NCBI GenBank assembly: GCA_964585325.1
Contig: CAZPCT010000029.1
Span: 1-19,234 of the forward strand
DNA length: 19,234 bases
Reading direction: 5' to 3'
DNA from: CAZPCT01 sp964585325
GTDB taxonomy: Bacteria > Patescibacteriota > Minisyncoccia > JACQLN01 > CAZPCT01
Shown: positions 12,364 through 18,188 of the stretch, in pieces
Layout: each line of letters begins with the position of its first letter
Numbering within the stretch: position 1 is the first letter of the stretch
Position numbers and translations under genes: made by a program
The notes under the pieces: generated by a model
The model's input: only the letters and a program-made list of their open reading frames with translations
What the model was told of the DNA's origin: nothing
The model's database searches: none

Positions 12364-13518
12364 ATGGAAGACACGAACCACAACATTATGTTGGTCCGCT
12401 CAAAGGAAGAGGAGGAGCTGCGGGCGACTCTGGAGAAGCGCGACGACGTGGATGCTCAGCGCCTTCGCCGTTTTTTGAGCATGCCGGATCTTTCGCGTAC
12501 AGAGGGAAATCCTCTGTACGAACTGGTACGCCGGCTTGTAGAGATACCTGAACTTAGGGACCTTGATGTCATTCAGGTTCCAGAGGTGGTGCGTGCGGAT
12601 GTCAGTTTTGACCTCTTCAACTTTCCAGAAGACCATCCGGCACGGTCACGGTCAGATACCTATTACGTTGACGACGAGCACATCCTCCGCACGCATACCA
12701 CTATTATGTGGTACTACTATCTCAACAATGAGAGCGTGAAGGAGAGAATGAGCAAGGGTGAGCCGGTCGGGTCCATCTGCTACGGCAAGGTGTACCGGAA
12801 GGACGAGATAGACAGGCATCATATGAACGTCTTTCACCAGATAGATGGCTGGTACCTTGTTCCTAAAAGTACCAAGACTATTGCAAAGAAAGATCTTGAA
12901 GAGGTTTTGGGGGGAGTGGCCCGCGCCATTTTTGGTAACGACGTAAAGTATCGTCTCAACAAGGACGAGTTTCCCTACACGGATCCAAGCATTGAAATGG
13001 AGGTTGAGGTTGCGGGTAAATGGGTGGAGGTGGTCGGCTCAGGCATTGTCCGCCCGGAATTTCTGGAGAATTTGGGCGTGGACCCCGCAAAATGGACAGG
13101 CTGGGCGTTCGGGTTTGGTCTTGAGCGTCTTGCCATCATCAGCATGCAGCTGCCGGACATCCGGTTGCTCTGGTCAGACGACCCGCGGGTGACGCAGCAG
13201 CTCACATTGGGCACCCCGTATGAAGAGGTCTCACCCTACCCGCCCATTACGCGAGATATCTCGTTTGTGGTGGACACAGACTTTGTGCCCAACGATTATT
13301 TTGACCTAGTGCGGGATATTGGCGGAGACCTGGTAGAAGAGGTGATGTTGTTGGATAAATATGAAGATGCAGAGAAGTTTGGCAAGGACAAGGTAAGTTA
13401 CACCTACCGCATCATCTACCGCTCCAATGAGCGGACGCTGACTACGGACGAGATAGACCCACTACAAGAAAAGCTGTATAAAGAAACAGCACAGCAATTT
13501 AATGCTGAACTTAGATGA
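12364..13518 (+). CDS. pheS: phenylalanine--tRNA ligase, single-chain type with C-terminal FDX-ACB domain
   Basis: 384 residues. Residues of about 65-270 are the class II catalytic core of PheRS alpha: HPARSRSDTYYV, ILRTHTTIMWYYYL, motif 2 in YGKVYRKDEIDRHHMNVFHQ (140-159) and motif 3 in GWAFGFGLERLAII (246-259). Residues 289-384 form a ferredoxin-fold anticodon-binding domain: YPPITRDISFVV, YFDLVRDIGGDLVEEVMLLD, TYRIIYRSNERTLTTDEI. In usual bacteria that domain is on PheT, and PheS has an N-terminal coiled-coil arm. Here the arm is reduced and the domain is fused to the catalytic chain, the layout of mitochondrial PheRS, which works as a monomer. No pheT follows. The symbol is given for the catalytic homology. 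Confidence 0.92.
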   Translation: MEDTNHNIMLVRSKEEEELRATLEKRDDVDAQRLRRFLSMPDLSRTEGNPLYELVRRLVEIPELRDLDVIQVPEVVRADVSFDLFNFPEDHPARSRSDTYYVDDEHILRTHTTIMWYYYLNNESVKERMSKGEPVGSICYGKVYRKDEIDRHHMNVFHQIDGWYLVPKSTKTIAKKDLEEVLGGVARAIFGNDVKYRLNKDEFPYTDPSIEMEVEVAGKWVEVVGSGIVRPEFLENLGVDPAKWTGWAFGFGLERLAIISMQLPDIRLLWSDDPRVTQQLTLGTPYEEVSPYPPITRDISFVVDTDFVPNDYFDLVRDIGGDLVEEVMLLDKYEDAEKFGKDKVSYTYRIIYRSNERTLTTDEIDPLQEKLYKETAQQFNAELR

Positions 13519-13664
13519 TTTATTATTCAATGGTCGCGCCGCAGGGCTTTGCCCGGGTAAAGCGACCCAATGGAAGAGGAAGCATTGAGGGAGAAACCCC
13601 TATTGAGCCCCTGCAGGGCCGGTTGGAGGCCGAAGCGGGCGAATGGGTGTCTCTCTCAAAATAA
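13515..13664 (+). CDS. 49-codon ORF between pheS and gyrB
   Basis: The ATG overlaps the pheS stop (ATGA), and the frame runs to TAA at 13662-13664, six bases before gyrB. It fills the pheS-gyrB gap exactly. The product begins MIYYSMVAPQGFARVKRPNG and ends EAGEWVSLSK. It is basic in the first half and acidic in the second, with no membrane segment. It lies in the same frame as gyrB, separated by the stop and two codons. The family is not recognised. The start-stop overlap supports translation; the short length leaves doubt. Confidence 0.5.
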   Translation: MIYYSMVAPQGFARVKRPNGRGSIEGETPIEPLQGRLEAEAGEWVSLSK

Positions 13665-13670
13665 ACACAT

Positions 13671-15719
13671 ATGGCCAAGAAGTCAGACTACACAAGTAAA
13701 GATATTCAGGTTCTTGAGGGACTTGACCCGGTACGCAAGCGTCCCGGTATGTACATCGGTTCTACGGGTGTTGACGGCCTTCACCACCTTATTCGGGAGG
13801 TTTTTGACAACTCTCTGGACGAAGCAATGGCCGGGTACGCCACTGCTATTGAGGTACATCTTTTGCCAGAAAACAAGGTGAAAGTGAAAGACAACGGACG
13901 TGGTATTCCGGTAGATATGCACCCGCAGACAAAGAAATCCACACTGGAGACGGTTATGACCACGCTTCACGCCGGAGGTAAGTTTGAGGAGGGTGCCTAC
14001 AAGGTTGCGGGAGGTCTGCATGGTGTGGGTGTCTCTGTGGTAAACGCCCTTTCTACGTGGGTGCGAGTGGAAGTATGCCGTGATGGCACCCTCTACTCTC
14101 AGGAGTATTCCCAGGGGAAACCAACCACAAAGCTTAAAAAAGAGGGTAAGTGTAAGGGTCAAGGGACAACGGTTATTTTTCAGCCTGACCCTGAGATCTT
14201 CAAAGAAATAGCCTTCAATTGGAAAGATATTTTGGACCACCTGCGCCAGCAAGCCTATTTAACCCGGGGCGTTACGGTTACGGTATTTGACTCTCGGGAC
14301 GAAAAAGAAGCCCCGCGCTCATACACGTTTCACTTTGAGGGAGGCATTGTCTCATACGTGCAGTATCTTAACCGCAACAAGCCACCCAAACAGCTTGAGA
14401 TTTTTCACGCCGAAAAAGAGGTGGAAGACATTTCTGTGGAGATTGCGATTCAGTATACGGACGATTTCCAGCCACTTGAGCTTTCGTTTGCCAATAATAT
14501 CAACACCAAAGAGGGAGGCATGCACGTGACAGGGTTTCGTACGGCGCTTACCCGTACGCTCAACGACTACGCCCGGAACAATAACCACATAAAGGAGTCA
14601 GACGACAACCTGAGCGGGGACGACGTGCGGGAAGGTATGACCGCGGTCATTTCAGTTAAGATCCGCTCAAGCGAGCTGCAGTTTGAAGGACAGACAAAAG
14701 CAAAACTGGGAAACCCAGAGGCCCGCGGGGCTGTTGAAAGCGTTTTTGCAGAAACATTCACGGAATGGCTTGACCAACATCCTTCAGAGGCCCGCGCAAT
14801 TTTGGAAAAAAGCATTCTTGCAAAGAAGGCACGTGAGGCGGCCCGCGCGGCCCGTGACACCGTCATCCGAAAAGGGGCGCTGGAAGGGCTGGCATTGCCT
14901 GGCAAGCTGGCAGACTGCTCAAGCAGAAACCCAGCGGAATCTGAACTCTTCATTGTAGAGGGTGATTCCGCGGGCGGCTCTGCCAAGCAGGGGCGTGACC
15001 GTAAATTTCAGGCTATCCTACCGCTGCGTGGAAAGATCTTGAACGTGGAGAAAGCGCGTCTGGACAGGATACTGGGGCATAAAGAGATACGCGCGCTCGT
15101 CATCGCGCTGGGGGCGGCTATTGGCGAAGAATTTAACATTGACAAGCTGAGGTATCACCGCATCATCATCATGACAGACGCGGACGTTGATGGTGCGCAT
15201 ATCAGAACACTCGTGCTCACGCTCTTCTTCCGCTACTTCAACGCACTTATTGAACACGGATACCTGTACATTGCTCAGCCACCGCTCTACCGTATTTCAA
15301 AAGGCAAAAAGTTTGAGTACGCCTATTCAGATGAAGAGAAAGAGAAGATCGTCTCCTCCTTTGCCGCTGCTTCCGCAAAGAAAGAGAAAGGGAAGAGTGT
15401 AAAGGTAAAGACGATGGGTGAGGATGACGAGGAGCTTGAAATAGACACGGAGGACGAGGGTGGCCAGGTAGAGTCGGGTCCGGGGACAGAGCGGATGGCA
15501 GGCGTGACTGTGCAGCGCTACAAGGGACTGGGAGAGATGAACCCAGAACAGCTGTGGGAGACGACTATGGATCCTGAAGCCCGCGTGCTCAAGCAGGTTA
15601 TGGTTGAGGAAGCCGAAGAGGCGGACCAGATATTTGATACACTTATGGGCTCTGAAGTAGCGCCCCGCAAGAAGTTCATCCAGACGCACGCAAAAGCGGT
15701 TCAAAACTTAGACATCTAA
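13671..15719 (+). CDS. gyrB: DNA gyrase subunit B
   Basis: 682 residues. The GHKL ATPase domain shows REVFDNSLDEAM, DNGRGIPV, LHAGGKF and GGLHGVGVSVVNALS. The TOPRIM domain shows the family signature EGDSAGGSAKQGRD, PLRGKILNVEKA and MTDADVDGAHIRTL. The C-terminus has RYKGLGEMNPEQLWETTMDP, typical of GyrB. With GyrA it introduces negative supercoils using ATP. A charged insert of about 40 residues (around 568-610, with GEDDEELEIDTEDEGG) sits just before that C-terminal motif. No Shine-Dalgarno site is visible; it is probably cotranscribed with pheS. The gene ends with a strong hairpin. Confidence 0.97.
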   Translation: MAKKSDYTSKDIQVLEGLDPVRKRPGMYIGSTGVDGLHHLIREVFDNSLDEAMAGYATAIEVHLLPENKVKVKDNGRGIPVDMHPQTKKSTLETVMTTLHAGGKFEEGAYKVAGGLHGVGVSVVNALSTWVRVEVCRDGTLYSQEYSQGKPTTKLKKEGKCKGQGTTVIFQPDPEIFKEIAFNWKDILDHLRQQAYLTRGVTVTVFDSRDEKEAPRSYTFHFEGGIVSYVQYLNRNKPPKQLEIFHAEKEVEDISVEIAIQYTDDFQPLELSFANNINTKEGGMHVTGFRTALTRTLNDYARNNNHIKESDDNLSGDDVREGMTAVISVKIRSSELQFEGQTKAKLGNPEARGAVESVFAETFTEWLDQHPSEARAILEKSILAKKAREAARAARDTVIRKGALEGLALPGKLADCSSRNPAESELFIVEGDSAGGSAKQGRDRKFQAILPLRGKILNVEKARLDRILGHKEIRALVIALGAAIGEEFNIDKLRYHRIIIMTDADVDGAHIRTLVLTLFFRYFNALIEHGYLYIAQPPLYRISKGKKFEYAYSDEEKEKIVSSFAAASAKKEKGKSVKVKTMGEDDEELEIDTEDEGGQVESGPGTERMAGVTVQRYKGLGEMNPEQLWETTMDPEARVLKQVMVEEAEEADQIFDTLMGSEVAPRKKFIQTHAKAVQNLDI

Positions 15720-15741
15720 ACGTGCTTCTCCAGAACGCACG

Positions 15742-15773
15742 AACGCCCTCGGCTTTTCAAAGCCGAGGGCGTT
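15742..15773. terminator. terminator between gyrB and the convergent gene
   Basis: Arms AACGCCCTCGGCTTT (15742-15756) and AAAGCCGAGGGCGTT (15759-15773) form a perfect 15 bp inverted repeat, probably closing as a shorter stem with a tetraloop. T runs on either side are weak (GGCGTTTAAA on plus). It sits between the gyrB stop and the stop of the minus-strand gene. Confidence 0.75.
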
Positions 15774-15798
15774 GGCGTTTAAAGGACAGCACCTCCTC

Positions 15799-16713
15799 TC
15801 ATTCACGTTCAATTTCAAGGTCGGTAAGCAACTTCTGCAAGTCCAGTTGCCGGGCATGCTTAGAAGTTGCCTCAGACAGGGGAAGCAGTGATGCCGTCTT
15901 CTCCAGCGCCACCACGGAGAGCGTGTCGCTCTCACGTCGCCACACGAAACTGTGCCCTTCGCAGCCGGCAGACGCCCAGCACTTCACGGTTTTCCCCCGC
16001 ACTGTGTAGCGCACCTGCGCGGGGGCTAGGCGCGGATGGGCAAACCCATCCACCGAAAGTGTCCAGAGTGCCCCCGCGAGACGTTCGCGTTGTGACGCGC
16101 TCAGCTTCTCCATGACCGCGCGGGCAAAAGGGTCCGTGTACGTGATAGAGACGTTGTCACCCATCTCTATGTGCCACTCGCTTTCATGTGGCAGCTCTTG
16201 GGCGTACGTCTCCCACGCCAGCGCAAGCTCAGGAGGAAGTGGGGAGCTCAGGGGGGCGTCTTCAGGGGTGCTCCCCAGAACATTCTTATGCCCCGGGAGG
16301 ATCCTCATCACCTCATCAACTTCCTGAGGTGACAAGCGGTACTCTCCCCACGATGTCTCTCCAGCGCAAAGGTCCTCAATTGCGCTTCTTACCCCTATCA
16401 GTGCCCCGTCTTTGTTGCCTTGGGCAACGCGACGGGTTAATGCAACACGATGGAGGGGGTCGGTGAGCCACCGCAAAAAGTAGCGGTTCACATACACGTC
16501 CACGCGGACCGTCTGTATGCTGGCGTAGTCTCCCAGCCCCGCCCGCCGCGCGTCGTTGTTGATGGTCTTGTAATCGCTCTCCGTGACCCCCTCAAAATTA
16601 TGGGGGACCACCGGGTGTTGCCGGACAAAGTCCCTCCGTGCGCGCACCTCGTTGGAGATCGCGCGCTGGCGATAGGAGGGAGATAAATCAGCGATGCTTG
16701 GGGTGCCTTCCAT
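15799..16713 (-). CDS. unrecognised protein with RelE/ParE-like C-terminal region
   Basis: 304 residues from the second of two adjacent ATGs, which lies 6 bases after GGAGG; the first ATG (16716) is the alternative. A start 26 codons further upstream would ignore this Shine-Dalgarno site. Residues of about 1-185 match nothing I know and are mostly helical and Arg-rich. Residues of about 187-274 follow a RelE/ParE order: strand (VSITYTD), two helices (PFARAVMEKLSASQRERLAGALWTL), then strands RYTVRG, KTVKCWAS, HSFVWRRES and TLSVVALEK. No separate antitoxin frame was found. GC is higher than in flanking genes. Toxin-like function is only a suggestion from pattern. Confidence 0.65.
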   Translation of the reverse strand: MEGTPSIADLSPSYRQRAISNEVRARRDFVRQHPVVPHNFEGVTESDYKTINNDARRAGLGDYASIQTVRVDVYVNRYFLRWLTDPLHRVALTRRVAQGNKDGALIGVRSAIEDLCAGETSWGEYRLSPQEVDEVMRILPGHKNVLGSTPEDAPLSSPLPPELALAWETYAQELPHESEWHIEMGDNVSITYTDPFARAVMEKLSASQRERLAGALWTLSVDGFAHPRLAPAQVRYTVRGKTVKCWASAGCEGHSFVWRRESDTLSVVALEKTASLLPLSEATSKHARQLDLQKLLTDLEIERE

Positions 16714-16772
16714 CATATCCCTCCAAGGTGAGACCTGTGGCCGGTAGGGTGCAGTAGATAGAACAAAAACAT

Positions 16773-16790
16773 ATTGTATGACCGTGGTCA
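16773..16790 (-). promoter_or_regulatory. -10 box and palindromic operator candidate upstream of the RelE-like gene
   Basis: On the minus strand, TACAAT (16778-16773) is immediately preceded by the inverted repeat TGACC-GT-GGTCA (16779-16790). The repeat lies between this promoter and the secE promoter on the other strand. No good -35 is seen for the minus strand. Confidence 0.35.
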
Positions 16791-16811
16791 AGGATGGGCG
16801 TCCAGCGCTAC

Positions 16812-16840
16812 TTGACTATTCTAAAAACCTGGAGTATCTT
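16812..16840 (+). promoter_or_regulatory. promoter of secE-nusG-rplK
   Basis: TTGACT (16812-16817), a spacer of exactly 17 bases, then TATCTT (16835-16840). This leaves a leader of about 35 bases before secE. Confidence 0.65.
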
Positions 16841-16847
16841 TGAGCTG

Positions 16848-16870
16848 TGGCCGCCCGAAGGCCATTTTTT
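16848..16870 (+). terminator. terminator-like hairpin in the secE leader (possible attenuator)
   Basis: TGGCC (16848-16852) and GGCCA (16860-16864) form a 5 bp stem with a 7-base loop, directly followed by six T (16865-16870). It lies between the promoter and the secE ATG at 16882. Confidence 0.45.
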
Positions 16871-16881
16871 AGACGACGGAC

Positions 16882-17064
16882 ATGCCAAAACCGATTCATT
16901 ATTTAAAGGAAGTACGCGCGGAGCTTAAAAAGGTCAACTGGCCTACCCGTGCCCAAACCATCAAGTACACGTTGGCAGTCATCGCCATCTCTCTTGCAGT
17001 GGCACTCTTTTTTGGGGCGCTTGACTACGTGTTTGGATGGATCCTTAATACTTTCATCATCTAA
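16882..17064 (+). CDS. secE: preprotein translocase subunit SecE
   Basis: 60 residues, the single-helix form of SecE common in bacteria. The amphipathic helix HYLKEVRAELKKVNWPTRAQ contains the conserved 'VxWPT', followed by one membrane helix (TLAVIAISLAVALFFGALDYVF). SecE clamps SecY in the protein-conducting channel of the cytoplasmic membrane. It is first in the secE-nusG-rplK group, with nusG starting 2 bases after the stop. No Shine-Dalgarno site is present. A terminator-like hairpin lies just upstream in the leader. Confidence 0.95.
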   Translation: MPKPIHYLKEVRAELKKVNWPTRAQTIKYTLAVIAISLAVALFFGALDYVFGWILNTFII

Positions 17065-17066
17065 CC

Positions 17067-17612
17067 ATGCCAAAGCAGACAGCTAATTTTGGCCGCAACT
17101 GGTACGTACTGCACACCTACTCAGGCTATGAGGACACGGTGGTGCGTAACCTAAAGCAGCGTATTGAGACCATGGGCATGGATGACAAGATATTTAACGT
17201 CATAGTCCCTACAGAGAAAAAGATAAAGATAAAGCACGGCAAGCGGAAGGTGGTAGAGGAAAAGATATATCAGGGGTACGTATTGGTTGAAATGATAGTA
17301 ACGGACGATTCATGGTATGTGGTGCGTAACACGCCCCGCGTAACAGGGTTTGTGGGCTCAGGCACTACACCTATTCCTATTTCTAACAATGAGGTGGACG
17401 AGATTATGCGCCGTATGGGAGTTGAAGAGCCAAAGCACGCAATAGACGTGTTGATGAACGACCCAGTAAAAATAACGGACGGCCCCTTCAAGGACTTTGA
17501 AGGGAAGGTGTCCGAAATTGACGAGGGCAAGGGCAAAATAAAGGTGTTGGTGAATATGTTTGGCCGCGAAACGCCCGTAGAACTTGATTTCTTGCAAGTG
17601 AAGAAGCTATAA
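17067..17612 (+). CDS. nusG: transcription elongation/antitermination factor NusG
   Basis: 181 residues. The N-terminal NGN domain opens with RNWYVLHTYSGYEDTVVRNL and continues through YQGYVLVEM and VRNTPRVTGFVG. A C-terminal KOW domain reads DPVKITDGPFKDFEGKVSEI and ends VELDFLQVKKL. NusG binds RNA polymerase and links it to Rho or the ribosome. Length and domain order are standard. It lies 2 bases after secE and 37 bases before rplK, the gene order found in most bacteria. Confidence 0.97.
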   Translation: MPKQTANFGRNWYVLHTYSGYEDTVVRNLKQRIETMGMDDKIFNVIVPTEKKIKIKHGKRKVVEEKIYQGYVLVEMIVTDDSWYVVRNTPRVTGFVGSGTTPIPISNNEVDEIMRRMGVEEPKHAIDVLMNDPVKITDGPFKDFEGKVSEIDEGKGKIKVLVNMFGRETPVELDFLQVKKL

Positions 17613-17649
17613 GATAATAAGAACCCCAACGTCTCTCCAAGTAAGCATT

Positions 17650-18075
17650 ATGGCAAAACCAGTAAAGGTGCAACTCAAACTACAGATTCCGGGCGGGCAG
17701 GCAAACCCGGCTCCGCCGGTGGGAACCGCTCTGGGTCCCCACGGTATTGCGATCCAAGACTTTGTCTCTCAATTTAACGAAGCAACCCGTGACCAGATGG
17801 GTACTATTATTCCGGTGGAGATAACCATCTACGAAGACCGCTCGTTCACCTTTATTCTAAAGACGCCGCCCGCGTCTGACCTTCTGCGCAAGGCAGCGGG
17901 AGTACAGAAAGGCTCAGGGGAGCCGCACAAAAATAAAGTGGGCACGGTGACCAAAGCACAAGTACGGGAGATAGCAGAGACGAAGATGGTAGATCTGAAC
18001 GCGCACAGCGTTGAGCAGGCCATGAAAATAATTGAAGGCACCGCCCGCTCAATGGGGATTAGGGTGGAGGGATAA
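17650..18075 (+). CDS. rplK: 50S ribosomal protein L11
   Basis: 141 residues, normal length. KLQIPGGQANPAPPVGTALG and the following HGIAIQDFVSQFNEAT are the L11 N-terminal signature. The C-terminal rRNA-binding part has FTFILKTPPASDLLRKAAG, GTVTKAQVREIAETKM and a final RSMGIRVEG. L11 forms the GTPase-associated stalk base with 23S rRNA. In most bacteria rplA (L1) follows directly. Here a terminator and an unrelated dcd gene follow instead. No Shine-Dalgarno site is visible. Confidence 0.97.
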   Translation: MAKPVKVQLKLQIPGGQANPAPPVGTALGPHGIAIQDFVSQFNEATRDQMGTIIPVEITIYEDRSFTFILKTPPASDLLRKAAGVQKGSGEPHKNKVGTVTKAQVREIAETKMVDLNAHSVEQAMKIIEGTARSMGIRVEG

Positions 18076-18094
18076 AAAAGCAAACAAAGTTGAC

Positions 18095-18121
18095 AACCGC
18101 TTGCGGACCGCAAGCGGTTTT
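18095..18121 (+). terminator. terminator after rplK
   Basis: Arms AACCGCTTGCG (18095-18105) and CGCAAGCGGTT (18109-18119) form a perfect 11 bp stem with a GAC loop, followed by a short T run (TTTT across 18118-18121). A TTGACA overlaps its 5' edge but has no matching -10 at 16-18 bases. Confidence 0.8.
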
Positions 18122-18126
18122 AGGTA

Positions 18127-18135
18127 TGGTACAAA
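18127..18135 (+). promoter_or_regulatory. possible extended -10 promoter of dcd
   Basis: TGG followed by TACAAA (18130-18135), 53 bases before ATG 18189 and just after the rplK terminator. No -35 is evident. A strong Shine-Dalgarno AGGAGG (18178-18183) lies 5 bases before the ATG. Confidence 0.35.
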
Positions 18136-18188
18136 AGATTCTGAGCGATTGATGCGATAGTGGGGCGGCACCCTTTCAGGAGGAACGC

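Noticed and set aside
13570..13881. 103-codon plus-strand frame overlapping the start of gyrB
   Set aside because: Most of it lies within the well-conserved gyrB coding region in another frame. The 49-codon frame at 13515-13664 explains the gap better.
16713..16791. Upstream start (26 extra codons) for the RelE-like gene
   Set aside because: A strong GGAGG lies just before the internal ATG pair and the extra segment has no support, so the shorter form is preferred.
18090..18118. TTGACA at 18090 as the -35 of a dcd promoter
   Set aside because: The position 17 bases downstream is AGCGGT inside the terminator hairpin, which is not a -10 box; the match is probably chance.
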